Source of the DNA: Peribolospora baueri
Lineage: Eukaryota > Basidiomycota > Peribolosporomycetes > Peribolosporales > Peribolosporaceae
Direction of reading: 5' to 3'
NCBI GenBank assembly: GCA_029717555.1
Contig: JAMDHS010000002.1
Location: forward strand, 1-64,000
Length of the DNA: 64,000 nucleotides
The position numbers and the translations under genes were made by a program. The notes beneath the pieces were generated by a model. That model worked only from the letters and a program-made list of their open reading frames with translations. It had not been told where the DNA came from and searched no databases. Positions 20,674-33,070 of this stretch are shown here, in pieces (the first letter of the stretch is position 1; every line of letters begins with the position of its first letter).

Positions 20674-23025
20674 CTATCGCATCCGCAACATCTCGTCGCT
20701 CCCACTTCTCGACGAAGCCGGCGGACTCGGATAGCTCCTCGTCGGATCCGCTATCGCTGCGCCGTTCATGTTTGCGCCGCCGGGCCGCTTCGAGCCCGCA
20801 GTTCGAGACGGCGGTGATGACGACACCGGCAGAGGTTGAGGAGGAGAAGATTGTTGTGTCACGCGGGAGGGGAATGTGCTCCCTGCGATGAAGGAGGAGG
20901 GATGGGGTTGGACGCTGTGGGTGAAAGCGTATGACCCAGGAGCTGGAGCTGCTCCTGGAGACGGGGAATGCCCGCTCAGGCCCCTGCCGAGTCCCAGAGA
21001 GAATCCGAACCCTGCTGGGGAGGAAGCACCCATCCCGTTGCCGTACCCGGCTTTCTCCCCTCCAAAGGCATATCCGTTCCCACTCCCCGAACCGTACCCT
21101 GCCGCCCCACCAGGAGCAGGACTGACCCTCCCCTCAAGAGCACGCTGATCGTCCAATGTGGAGGGTAGGACGAGCGACTGACGGCGCTCGTGCGCGCGCA
21201 TCTGCTTCTCGCCGCGCGACACGTCGGATTTAGACTGATTGTAGAGGTAGAGACCGATGAAGGTCATGGTGATGCCGATGCCCTGAGAGAAGTGGACCGG
21301 CTGGAGGTGTGGAAGAAGCCGAAGAAGGAAGCATAGCACCGTCGTCAGTGATGCCGCCTGTGAAGAACTGAGGGGACGGGTAGCACGGTGGAAATGAGGA
21401 GGAAAAGGGAAAACCGCTTCACCTGCGCAAACCAGATGATCGCCGCACAGATGACGGCGATCCTCTTGATGAGGCTTGCAATCGAATAAGTGACCGGGCT
21501 GACGAGGCTGAGGATTTGGAAGGCGAGCAAGTTCTGTCCAAAATGGACGGTCCCGTTGACGAGGAGCAACCCAAGGATTGCGCCCACGTGTCGATGCGAA
21601 GGCGTGGGATCGTGATGGGGGTGCAGGGAAGGGTTGGAGACACCGCCTCCTTTAACAGGGAAGGTCACAATGTTGGCCGAGGGAGGGACGAGCGGCGTGC
21701 TCAAGAGTGAGCCGAGATCGGACCTGAGCGCCATAAAAGCGGCAAAGCGAAACTGGAGACTTGAGCGACAGAGTCAAAACGATATGTATAAGAAATCTCG
21801 CACTCACCATATCCAGATGGGCACCATGAGCAAAAGGGCCATTCCGCTCGAGAAGAAGAGAAGATTCAATTTGTCGAGCTTTCCGCCCTCGCTAGGAGTT
21901 GCCGCCAGGCCCGACTTCTTCGACTTGTCCTCACTGGGCAAGAGTTTTTTGCTGACAATGTTCTGAGCGACGAAGATAAGCGTGCTGCCGAGAGCAAATA
22001 GAAAACCGAGCGAGGACCCGCTCCTAAATTCGCGGGACGTGGCGAGCATGACGCCGAAGGTGAGGGGAAGCAGGGCAAAATAAGTGCGCGGGGAGTAGCG
22101 GACGCCAAAGAAGGCGGCGTATGAAAGCACTGTAAAGAGAGGAGAGAGTGCCTGTTGCGGAGCCAAGTGAAGCTTCAATCAGACGTTGGCCCTTGGCACA
22201 GTGGACAGCAGGAAGATAAGGAACGTGGATCACGTCAAGAACACCGACCTTGATCGTGTGTACTGTCGACACAGGCACCCTCGATATAGCCATGCTAGAA
22301 AACACATGCCCAGCAACCTGAAAAGCGGCCATGGGAGCCGTGTTCCTGACGATCTTGACCGTCGGCGTCCTGAGCCTGGTCATCCTGCACCCAATCTTGC
22401 CGGCGACGTCGCTGGCACACAGGAAGCAGTAGCCGCTGACGAACGCAAACTGCACGATGGTGAGCGTGACGGGAAAAGGGAATTGGTTGAGGACGGCTTT
22501 GGCGGTGTTGTTGGAGAGCGCTGAAGCAGAGTACCATAGCGCACAGAGGGCTATGAATTGGGCCATGTCAGGGGAGGTGAGCTTTGGGAGCGAGCGCGAG
22601 AGGGACTGGAGCCGGGAGGGAGCGGTGCGGACGGGCGCCGTATGCGGAAGAGGTGGAGGACGGGAGAGAAGGGAGTAGACGGCGTGGAAAATGGGTGCGA
22701 AGACGGAGAAGAGGCCGGAGCCTGCTCCCGTCCGCGAAGGGATGGGCATGTCGCCATCGAGAGACCACTTGCGACCGTGCTCGCCTGGAAAGGCAATGCG
22801 CGGCGGCGAAGGTGAGGGGTGGTACTGCTGGAAGGGGAAAGAAACTGGAGTGGAACGAGCGGACTCGAGAGAGCTGGTTGCATGGTTGGCACGGACGGGG
22901 GAGCGGAGACGAGAGGAAGAGTTCTGGCGGAGCAGGTCGATGCCGTGGTGGTGAGGAGGTGGGAGAGGGTGAGAATGAAGGAGCGTGGCCATGGCTGGCG
23001 GAAGGAGCAGGGCGCTCAGGCCCAC
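20674..23025 (-). CDS. Triose-phosphate/nucleotide-sugar transporter family (SLY41-like)
   Basis: Four coding blocks. Exon 1 (23025 to about 22250) has a long hydrophilic, His/Pro/Ser-rich N-terminus of about 150 residues. TPT-family membrane segments follow: ALWYSASALSNNTAKAVLNQ, FPFPVTLTIVQFAFVSGYCF and the motif VSTVHTIK. Exon 2 has ALSPLFTVLSYAAFFGVRYS and LGSTLIFVAQNIVSKKLL. Exon 3 has FGQNLLAFQILSLVSPVTYS followed by IASLIKRIAVICAAIIWFAQ. Exon 4 begins with the last membrane segment (IGITMTFIGLYLYNQSK) and then a long Gly/Ser/Pro-rich tail of about 180 residues to the stop at 20674. SLY41 is an ER/Golgi member; substrate and location here are inferred. An ATG at 22992 is an alternative start. 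Confidence 0.88.
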
Positions 23026-23270
23026 GAGTGGCCGAGAAGGGGGGTCGTCAACGTTGAGGAGAAAAGAGAAAGGGAAGAGAGAGGGGAAGTGAAGAGAAGA
23101 AGATGGTGGGGAGGAGGAACAATTATGGCGAGGGGAGGATCGAGGCAGCGGAGCACTGAATGTCTCAAGGTCCGACCGAGACCGCCTACCTCCGCCCGCT
23201 CGATCATCCCCAACTCCATCTCGCCATCATTGGCGAACAGCGTCGGCAGTCCAACAAATCGTTCCCCAGC

Positions 23271-25232
23271 ATGGACCAGCAGGCTTTCCGGGAGCTCCTT
23301 TCGACGCCCAGAGTGGGCTCTGGTGCCACTCCGTCCTCCTCGCGAGGCTTTTTTGGCGCCACACCACGACGGACCGCGGTTCCTGCCCAGCCTTCGAACG
23401 ACACCGGAGGGTACAAGAAACCGGCGGACGACCAGCAGCAGCTCAAGCCGCGCAAGTTCAACAAGCCCAAGGCGAAGGCTCCGGATGGGACAGAGTACCG
23501 AGACAGGGCAGCGGAGAGGAGAAAGGGAAAGGCGACTGAGTATGCCGAGGTGGAGAAGTTGTTGGAGGATTTCAAGGAGAGGACGAAGGACGTCGAGGAC
23601 AAGGCACTGGTCAGTTCCTGGTCGCTCCTCTTGTGCATCCCAGTGCCTGACAGTGGCCTTGTGCTCAATAGCCTTCGCTCGGTTTTTATTTAGATTGAGG
23701 AGCAAATGAAGATTCTTGGAGGCGACGAGAAGCACACCGTCCTCGTCAAAGGTGAGCAGGCTGACCCGCCACTGATCCGATCGGCCCGATACGTCCACTA
23801 ACCGTCCACGGATAAAACCGGTCTCGCTTGCTTTTTAAACCTCACGCCTCCATCTTCAGGTCTCGACTTTTCCTTGTTGGCTCAGCAGAAGGCCAAAGGC
23901 CAGAAGAGCGCAGCGGAAGTGGAAGAAGACCTGGAAGCGGCCTTTACACAAAGTCACGCCTCTTCCCCTTCCTCGGCGCCCGCCGACGCCGGCACCGCTG
24001 GACGGAAGAGTCGAGAAGACATTATCGCCGCTCTGAAGCGACGACGTGGGGGAGGAGGAGCGGGAGGAAGCACGCAAGGAAGTGTTCCTGCGATGGACGA
24101 TGAGTTTGAGAGGGCCAAAGCAGCCGGCAAGTTCAGGCCCATCGGAGCACCGAAGGAGACAGAGGCGGCGAAGGAGAAAAGCGCGAAGAAGCGGGTGGTC
24201 GTGGGACCGGATGGGGAGGTGAAGAAGTTGAGGAAGAAGAGAAAAGTCATCCCCGCTCCGGAGAGTGACCAGGTGGCTGATCTGGCCAAAAGGAAGGAAA
24301 CAGAGATGGCCCCATCCCCGTTGCCTAAGGTCGCTTCTTCGAGCCGACAAGATGGCAGGGCTGATATGGCTGAGGCCGGCACGAGCACCATTCCGTCTGT
24401 TGCGCCGACCTCGCCAGGGCTCCCGCCAGCCCCATCGGCTCAACCCATTTCAAGTTCCCAGTCACCGAATGTCGCCGAAGACACACCTCTCTCCACCACA
24501 CCTCCCGCTCCTGTACCCGGAAGTCAGGCGTCTGCAGACGACGCTGAGGGGGAAGACATTTTTGCCGGTGCTGGCGACTGGTCCGGTCTGGAGGACTCCG
24601 GCTCCGACGAGGAGCGCCGAGTGCCGACGAAGGACGGAGATAAGGGCAAAGCCAGGGTACGGGAAGACCGACCTACAGGTGCCGGTACAAAGGGCGATGG
24701 AAAGAGGGATTGGTTTGCCACTGGAAGGAGAGCGGGATCCGAGGACATGCGTGTGGAGGGAGAAGAGGAGGAAGTTGGCGAGGCTCAGTTGCCGGGACGG
24801 CTGACGAGCGTCGTCCGTGGCGCGGGGAAGGATGCGGCCGGGCCTTCCGCATCGCCCGCAGAGGGACAATCTGCCTCTCGAGAGGGTGGCCATGGGCCCT
24901 CGCTCAAATCGTCCGCCTCCCCAAGAGCAGACGAAGAAGAGGAAGGAGGAGACGAGGAGCACGCCCCGAAGGCGTCCCTTCGCGGCCTTCTCTCCTCCTC
25001 CCTATCCGCCTCTGACCTGCTCGCCGTGGACGAGGCCCGGACAGCGGAAGAGCGTCGTAAGGAGCGGAAAGAGTTCTTCAAGACGGGCAAAAAGGCTAAG
25101 GGCAAGATGAACGAGAAGGACAAGCTGAACAAGGACTTCCAGGAGCTCAATCAGTATATGGAGAAGAAGAAGAAGCGCGAAGGGCTGAGTGGCGACGGCG
25201 GGTCGGGATCAGCAGCGGGTGAGAGAGATTGA
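23271..25232 (+). CDS. RED/IK family splicing factor
   Basis: Three exons: 23271-23609, about 23696-23752 and about 23862-25232. RED (IK, worm SMU-2) is a component of the spliceosomal B complex. The start at 23271 gives MDQQAFRELLSTP. The conserved RED_N region follows: KPRKFNKPKAKAPDGTEYRD, RAAERRKGKATEYAEVEKLL, MKILGGDEKHTVLVKGLDFS and LLAQQKAKGQKS. The middle has nuclear-type basic clusters (KKLRKKRKVIP). The rest is long, acidic, Ser/Pro-rich low complexity. It ends with the charged helix KDKLNKDFQELNQYMEKKKK. An in-frame ATG at 23160 would add 37 residues. The start is about 250 bp from that of the divergent transporter gene. Confidence 0.88.
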
Positions 25233-25450
25233 GAGGAGCTCGGTTGGAGATTAGGAGGGAGTGCACATGGATTTGAAGAGAATGAGATTTCATGTTGACG
25301 TTGTTGGAGCGCGTCATTCCACCACCCACCCTACCGTACTGTGATCCATCACAAACGAGACGAGACGGGAGAGTCCGAAAATGCAAAGTCCTTTCCATAC
25401 GAAATATAGACACCGAAGTAGGGATGAAGGACCAAGGAGGACGTGCACGA

Positions 25451-28400
25451 CTAATTCTGGAAGACGAGTCCACCGCCGAACTCCCCAGCGCCAGGATACT
25501 CGACGATCTTCTCGAGCTGAGCGACGGCGGCCGTCGTGTGGTTGGCGTGCTGCGTCGCGTCGGATGCGGCCTCAAGGCTACCGGCCCGCTCTCCGACCCA
25601 CTCGTCCATAAAGCGGAAGATCTCGTCGTGCCACCGCAGCGAGTTGAGCGGATCGATGACCCAGTGATTCTCCTCGGGGAAGTAAACGAATCGGCTCGGG
25701 ACGCCCCTCCTTTGCAGCGCGTTAAACACCGCCAGACCTTCGCTCTCCGTGAGACGGTAGTCCTTGCCTCCGTGGATGACGAGCTGCGGCGTGCGCCAGT
25801 TGGAGACGAACTGGTTGGGCGAGTAGCGGCGGTAGTTGGCAGGAGCCTCCCAAGGCGTGCCACCGAACTCTTGTTCGGCGAAGTAAAGCTCCTCGGTCGC
25901 ATAGAAGCCATTTTCGTTGGAGAAGATGCCATCGTGGGAGCTAAATAGCAATGTCAAGTAGGGAAGACAATGAATTAGGTTGGTCCTGAAACATACCAGG
26001 CATGTTTACTTGAAGACATTGAACAACGTCATGTGGGTTACTCACATGATAGCTTTGAAGATGCCGCCTGGGTTGTGGCCTTGAATGAAGTTTGCCATGT
26101 AACCTCCTACAACGACGTTAACGACGAATGAAGGTCGGACAAATAAACGAACCAAGATCCGTCAGCTCTGCGTGATGCGCAGTTTTCGCTTAGCACCAGA
26201 TGCGTCTGAAGGCCTCCCTCCGTCAGCTCCTCACCGATCGCTTCTCACATCGACTAGAAAAACCGCCTCACGCACCATAAGAAGCGCCAGCAGCGACGAT
26301 ACGCTCCACATCAACCTGGTCGGAGTAGACTTTGAGGAAGTATTCTAGGCCCGCCATGAGATCCTTGTACGGATGATTGCCCCAGTTCTGCTGAATAGCT
26401 GTGAACGAGCATGCGATGGTGGGCAAAGGGAAAAAAAGGTCAAGACGAATCGGGTTCAATCCGTACGCTAGAGTCGATGGCCAACGAAAGTGTCAAGACG
26501 CACCGTCCGTGAAAGCTTGTCCGTACCCGGTCGACCCAGTCGGGTTGACGGCGAGAATGATGTACCCCTGCGCTGCCCAGGCTCCTGGGTTCCATCGGGT
26601 AGACCAGGAAGAGGTCCAAGCGCCTTCGGGGCCTGTTCAGCCGCCAAGGAGGAAGGAAATCATATGACAGGTTGAGTAAGGCCTCGCGCTCCCCTTTCTT
26701 TACGATTTGCACCATCACACCCTGACAAAGACGGACGTTCAAACCCACCACCGTGAATCATCAACACGACCGGGTACTTCTTCCCTTTCTTAAACCCAGG
26801 CGGCTTCACGACCCAAGCGTGCACGGGCCTTCCGAGCGATCCGGTGAACCAGACCTCCTCCCCTTCGTCCAAATCCTTGCCCTTCAGGCTCGAGCCCTTC
26901 TTGAACGAGAGCGAAGTCACCTTGTGCGCTTTGGCGGCGATGTGACCGTCGTGGAGAGGCAAAACGCATGTCTCTAAAGGGGAAACAAACGAACTTTGGC
27001 CAAAAAGAAGCGCCCCTGCCTTTCCACTGTGTTTGCCATGGTCAGGGAGAACTTGCAGGTCGGTGGAGGAATGCTTGTGGGTGAGGAAGCGAGCCTGCGA
27101 AGAAGCGGCTTGGCCCTGTTCGTCGAGGTCCACGAGAAACACCTTGACGTGTCCCGCATCCTCCACGAGACCGTAGATGGTACGCGCGTCGGCAGAGAAG
27201 GCGATCTGAGACGGGCTGCGATCCCAGTCGGGGAGAATCTTGTGCAACCTACGCTTCTCTAGGTCAAACATGGTGATCACGCGGCGGTCTGACTCGTAGC
27301 CGTCCCGAGCCATCTCGAGCCATGCTGCCCACTTGCCGTTCTCGCTAAGGATGGGCGAGGAAGTGGCGCCTTGCTCACCAGAGGTAAGCATCTGCACATT
27401 AACGTCTGATCCGGAGCTGGGGAAGAGCGGAACGATGTAGACGTTCTGACGTGTGTGCCATGCAGGGTTCACGATCGGGTCCTTGGAGGTGAAGAGGAGG
27501 TGTTTCGCGGATAGGTCGAAATCCGAAGAGTCTCCGAAAGGGGCGACGGGACATTGCTGCGGGAGCACAAGGACATGAGTAGGTAAGGAGGCAAGGGCAA
27601 GATCAACAGAGCATCTATTGTTGAACTGACGAGCTTTGTCCCCTGGAGGGGGGCCTTGAAGCCGCCCTCAAACTTCCATCCTTTTTCCTTCTCTTTGTGC
27701 AACGGAGCCGAAATCTTGACATAGAAGAGCTGCTTGCGTTTGCGCGGGTTCAACCACGTGTCCCAATGTCGGACGTAGAGCGAGTCGTAGACTAAAGGAA
27801 CCAGCACGGTAACACGCGCGAAAATGTCAGAGATCTCAGCTACGGAGTGCTGTCTGGTCGCATTCATTGACGGCAGCGGTCCACTCACCCTTGACTTTGT
27901 CCCACCTCGCCTCATCATCCTCTTTGAGACCCCGGGGCACCGTTTCGAGCTTTCCATCCTCATACACCTCAGCACTGAAGACGAGTGTGTTGCCCTTGAC
28001 CTTGAGATCCGCAGGCTCAATACCCTTGGGGAACTCGCCCACCTTTTGTCCGGGGTGTGCGGGATCAAGGTGAGCAGAAAAGGTGGACTTGGCCCAGAGC
28101 TCGGCATTGTTGGATTTGGTTTCCTCGCCGGATCGGACGTAGCCAATGTTGGAGGAGGAGAGCCAGATGGCCGAGGTGTGGTTGTTTAGGAGGGGTTTTG
28201 GGTCCGCTTTAGAGGAGAGATCGACAAAGTAAAGCGTCTTGGTCGTGCTGTGTTTTGTCATTCATGAGCATAAAAGGTCGTGGTGGGGTGGTCAAGCCCA
28301 ATCGACGTAACGATGGGACAGTGGTTCGCTCACCTCTTCCGCTTGATGTCAAACTCACTGACCCCGACGATGGCAAGAGTGCCGTCGGGGTTTGCGAGCG

Positions 28401-28548
28401 GTGCGCCTGGCCGAGGAGCTTGTATGAGATCGACGGGACGGAGAAGAGCGTCTGAAGAGGGCTTAGTCTCGACGACGGCAGCTTGCACAGAAGCGATCAT
28501 GCCCCAAGCGGCAACGGCGACCAGCGAGGATGCACCGAGGAGCTTCAT
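25451..28548 (-). CDS. Secreted dipeptidyl peptidase V-like protein (peptidase family S9)
   Basis: Multi-exon alpha/beta-hydrolase peptidase with an N-terminal propeller domain. From 28548 the start is a signal peptide, [20 protein letters not shown], then VQAA. Propeller repeats follow ([44 protein letters not shown]-like sequence near 27,090). The catalytic part has [24 protein letters not shown], the nucleophile elbow GASYGGYMAN split by an intron near 26,278/26,103, the Asp segment [12 protein letters not shown] and the His segment [13 protein letters not shown]. Ser, Asp and His are all present. The C-terminus ends LVFQN, with the stop at 25451-25453. In DPP5-type enzymes this removes dipeptides from secreted peptides. 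An upstream in-frame ATG at 28635 exists. Confidence 0.92.
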
Positions 28549-29099
28549 GGCGGGGGGCAAAGCGAGTAGGGAGAAACTGGTCAAGCCGACTGGCTGCTCG
28601 GTCGACGTCGATGTCGTCGTGTCCGCTTCGCTCATATCTCGATCGATGTCGAGACGGACGCGGCTGCGGCAACCCCCGCACGGAGTAGAACGGGAATAAG
28701 CGGAGGAATGGGAGCATCGTTAGCCGCAGCCGCGGTCGAGTTCGGCATTCCACTCGACTCCATCGTCATCTCGAGCACGACCGCCCCGTCCTTGCACCCA
28801 TCCTCCATCTCCCGTGGCTCTGAGTACGACTTCTTTTCGCTCTCACCTCTCCTTCCTCTCCGCTTGTCTCGTCCTGCCCTTTGCCTCAAGCGCTGCCCTG
28901 CTGGTCCTTGGTCCTTTCACGCTCCTTAGATCTCTTGGAATTCCTCCCGATTATCGCCGACCGTCCAATCCATCAGCTCACCCGCCGGCCGTAGTTCTCT
29001 CCTTCACTCGCGTCTCCCCGCTTCTGAAACGAGGGAATATAGGCAAGACTTCTGCTTTTTGCCGCATTTCCGTCTGATCGTCCTTGTCCATACTCTGGC
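28549..29099. promoter_or_regulatory. Shared divergent region, DPP5-like / DUF2408 gene
   Basis: These 551 bp lie between start codons facing away from each other. A plus-strand frame from the ATG at 28708 (MGASLAAAAVEFGIP...) runs to about 28929 and could be leader sequence or an untranslated exon of the DUF2408 gene. No independent gene is supported. Confidence 0.4.
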
Positions 29100-31367
29100 A
29101 TGTCCACCTTTCCGCCGTCGGAGGAGCTGCCCATCCTCGAGAGCCTTATCAAGTGAGCCCACTCGTCGTCTCCCTATCGCCCGTTCTCCTAATTGCTCAG
29201 CCTTTACTGAGCTTGGTTTGTCACTCCGTCCTCATTTGCACAGCATTCGCAACCGACTGACTGCTCTCAAGAAGGATCGGTCAGAATTCATCCGCCCTCA
29301 AGATGTCATGCACATCTACCAAGCCGTGATCAAGCAGGGTAAGTCTTCCAGGTGTAGCTGAGTTCAGAAATCGGCTTCTTTCGTTCCCCACTTACACTCC
29401 CTGGCCATCTGTTCCTTCCATGCTGTCCGACGCAGTCACCAAGCTCAACGATGTTCGCGACGAGAACGTAGCCGTGGACGCCTCATCGGCATACAACCGT
29501 GTCGACACCACCCTTAACGACGTCTTCCAGCTCCTCTCACTTTTCTTTCTCACCATTGGAAAGAGTAGAGAGAGCCCTGCGTCGTATTCGCAGCTGGCTA
29601 CGATGAAGGTGAGTGGAGAGACATACGGGTTGGACGGGGTGCGCCCACGATCCGCGCGGAAGCACCATAATGACGCGCCGGACCAAGCAACAACCTTGAG
29701 CTTCTACGTGCTGATACCGCTTATGCCTTTCTTTCTCCGGTCCACCTCTGTCCAGCAACTCCTCGACCACATGTCCGAATCCGGCGTATATACTGAGAAT
29801 GACCTCAAGCCCTTTTCGGCGCGGTTGGAGAAGTTCAAGGAAATCATCCGCCGTGACATCGAGGATAAGAAGCATCCGGAAGCACTGACCAAGCTGCTGA
29901 TGCGCAAGTTGGAAGGCGTAGGTGAGTAGATGGTCGGCAGGAGCTTCATGGTAGGCGAGGAGAGAATACTTTGCCGGTTAGGCACAGACGTCCACGGTAG
30001 CTGACGTTCGCTTCATTTTCATTCCGACCATGGCTGACGTCACCAGAACGATCGCTGAACGACCTCCAAACGTCCCTCTCAGTTCTTTCTGTCGAACTGG
30101 TGCCCATCCACCAAAGACTGGTCACTATCCGACGACAACTCGGTTTCATCGCTAGCCAGCCGAAGCCGGGCAAAGCGGACATGAAGGTATTGCAGGAAGA
30201 GTTGAGGAAGATTGACTCGTGAGTCGCCTCTCCACTTCCTTTTCTTTCTACATAACATGTCTTGTCTTTAGCTATGTAGGCTGAGACGATCGTCGAACTG
30301 GGGCGGCGGCCTCGATTGATCCATAAAACCAGGAAACGAGTCGACGGCAAGTTCTTGGGCCCAGGAGGCTCCTCGGTACCGGCGGGGCAGGCCATCTTGG
30401 TGGGCTTGCTGGAGGAAAACTTTGAGATTTGTCATGATATCACAGTGAGCATTCGCCCTCGGCGGTCTGGCTGCCGGCAGGAGTGCAGGTGACTGAACCG
30501 TTTGGCGTTTTCCTCGTTATTTCACGCGGTTCTCGTCTACAGGTCCGCCAAGACGACGTCCCCTTCACCCTACAGCCGATCTACGACCGACTCTCTGAGC
30601 TCAAACAGCAGCTCGAGCAGCTGACACTCACCCATCGCTGGACACTGCGGGAGACTGACCTTTGGAACTTCCAAGTGTCGCTCAAGGAGATCGATAGCAT
30701 GCGCGTCGATGGGAAATTCGTCGACAGCGACGGAAAAGCACCGGAGGGGCAGCTCATCTTACTTTATTTGCTGCGAAGATGTTATGGGCTGATTTATAGG
30801 CTTATCGCATCTAGTGAGCCTGTATCGGAGGAGCTGAGTGAGTGATGAGCGACAGGGATGAAGACTCTGAGACGATGACGCAGGTAGAACCGGCGACTCG
30901 CGTTCGTTCCATGGCTGACGTCTTTCTTTTCCCTTCTCTCTCACTCGCTCGTTTCGTATTACGACTACTCTATTACAGTGCCGATTGCGAATAAGCTCCA
31001 CACGGTTTCGAGGTGCCTGAAAGAGGTGTCCAAGTACGGGGGGCCTTTCACACAGCGGGATCTGTACCCCGTGAGCAATGCATCTTCTTTCATTTTTCAA
31101 CACCTTCGTCTTCTTTCGTTCACGAACCTGACCCTTCCCTCTATTCATCGTTGACCCTTCCACTCTTTCCCCCCCCCCCAGTACCAACTAGCCCTCCACC
31201 AAATAGACAACCTGCGCGTGGACGGCAAATGGCTCGGAAGAGATGGCTCCGTGCCGGAGGGACAGGCTATCCTCGCGGCGCAGTATGACGAGACGCTCCA
31301 GATGTGCAACGAGATGCTCAACTCGAAGGACGAGCAGAGCGATCCCGAGGAGGACTTCGGGGGTTAG
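29100..31367 (+). CDS. UPF0662 / DUF2408 family conserved fungal protein
   Basis: About nine exons, beginning MSTFPPSEELPILESLIK and ending NSKDEQSDPEEDFGG. It is largely alpha-helical (RNRLTALKKDRSEFIRPQDV; LDHMSESGVYTENDLKPFSA; LNDLQTSLSVLSVELVPIHQ). An element of the form RVDGKF..DG..PxGQ.IL..L occurs three times: near 30,336-30,444 (RVDGKFLGPGGSSVPAGQAI), near 30,690-30,800 (MRVDGKFVDSDGKAPEGQLI) and near 31,209-31,300 (LRVDGKWLGRDGSVPEGQAI). These repeats are a hallmark I associate with DUF2408 proteins. The molecular function is not established to my knowledge. The last intron ends in a run of nine C followed by AG. Confidence 0.85.
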
Positions 31368-33070
31368 ATGGGCAAGCCGGCAGGGAGGAGACAAGAAGGG
31401 GAGGGAAAGCGAAGGGTTGCCTGGGCGAAGGCGCGGGCGGGCTGACCCAGTCTCATTCTTTGCTTGGTTGCCGCACGATGGTCATCGCTCTGTTTGTCTT
31501 TGTTCAGGTGCCCTGCCCACACCCCTGTAATATCGTCTTCCTTCCGTCATCGGCAGTGCTACCACTCAGCCCTTCCCTCTTCCCTCCTTCGTTTCTGCGC
31601 CATCTTGTTTCTTCTTTCCATCGCTGTTTATTTTTCTCCAGTGCTTGCGCTCACGACGGCTTTGTTCATACTACTCCTTCGACTTCTCGTTGCGGCGGTC
31701 CTAGGCCACTTTCCCACCCACGCGCCTCGTTCCACCTTTCGTACCCCGCTTCGCTATTAACGTTATTGGTGATGACTTGTCTGTAATTGCACCATCAAGA
31801 TGCCAACAACCTGAAGCCAGATCTGGTGTTGAACTTTAGCGACCGCGGTCCACACTCTTCAACTGCGATTTCGGAGGCCTTCCGAGAACGGCCACCCGCA
31901 GAACAGCATGGAGTCCGATTTGTCGGGTAGGAGTGTGCATGACGAAAGGCAGGACGCACTAAGAAGTACGTCCGGCGAAGCCAAGATGTACTTGTCAAAT
32001 ATGGACGTTGCGTAGAATTCCGCCTATCCCCCACCGCATCCAGAAAGCGCACAACAAGGCGCCATGCCTCCACCACCTGCCGCTGTCGACGCGTCGACAT
32101 GTTTGGCCCCATCAAAACGCCTCGTCCCACTTGAGCCTCCCTCGCTAACGTTCGATAGGAGCGCGCTAGAGAGACGAGGGACGGGCATTCTGCAGGGGTC
32201 GCATCCGCCTTCCTGCTTCCGTCCCCGAAGGGACGGAAGAGAGAAAGAGGAGTGTCTGTCTTCCGGGCTAGTTTAAGTCGCCCTTCGTGAGAAGTGGAGG
32301 CTTGGCCACGCACTTGCGAAGGGCGATTAGATAAAACCCGGGTGCATGAGATGAGAGGAATAGAAGAAGGAGAGGGCGATGTAGAAGATGCTCAATGATA
32401 GCGCTCGGCTGTCGTTCACCCCGGTGCGCCTGAGCCTAAGCAAGAGGGAGCACAGCCGTTGCGTGCCATCATTGCACGAAGCAAAGACGAGGCGGTTGTA
32501 GTGGACATCGTCTCCCTGCGAGCAACGACTACGGCGGGGCCCACGAGCCTGACGCGAAGGCAATAGTGTCCAGGGCAGAAAAGAAAGAGAAAAAGACGTA
32601 GAGAGCCCGCGGGGGGGGGGTTCGAATCCCTCCATCTCTCAACCAGACACACCTTTCCTTCTCCCAAGCCCGTGAGGAGACCACAGTAGAGGGCCGCCTC
32701 GTCCGCACCTCCTCCTACCATGGACGACGTAATTGGCGGACGGCGCAGAGGAAGCCAATGCGATGTGGTCGTACGATGTTGATCTGACGACTGAGGTGCC
32801 CGAGCTGGACCTCAGGCGTCTTCGTCGGGCGGAGGGAGGCGGATAAAGGCGGGCTTTGGGCCGTCGTGGAACTGTGCAGCTCTGGACGCACGGCCCACCT
32901 CGGCTGCGGACGACTGCGGCAGCACTCGACTCTTCGAAGCAGGCGGCGTCTCCACGTCGAGATCTCCTATTCAAGCTAGCCTTCAAGTCGTCAACGACCC
33001 GTCCCTCATCACCCAACCGGCGAGCCTACGTTAGAGCTTCTCAAGATCCCGTCTTAAAAATCACGTCAAG
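31368..33070. other. 1.7-kb gap; no confident gene
   Basis: Lies between the DUF2408 stop and the RPS29 start. One minus-strand block (32023-31859) looks like a possible exon, opening after a TAG acceptor and reading EFYATSIFDKYILASPDVLL. A plus-strand block near 32,740-32,844 reads NAMWSYDVDLTTEVPELDL before a stop. Neither connects to a complete gene. A GGTTCGAATCC sequence after a G run at 32609-32632 resembles a tRNA B-box but lacks the rest of a tRNA. The end of the stretch should hold the RPS29 promoter. Confidence 0.4.

Noticed and set aside
22819-23709. 296-codon plus-strand frame across the transporter/RED promoter
   Set aside because: Overlaps conserved coding of SLY41-like and RED genes in other frames and has Arg/Gly-rich random character.
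32600-32650. tRNA-like B-box (GGTTCGAATCC) with G-rich stem
   Set aside because: No matching acceptor 5' strand, A-box or anticodon arm within a reasonable distance, and the implied discriminator base is atypical.
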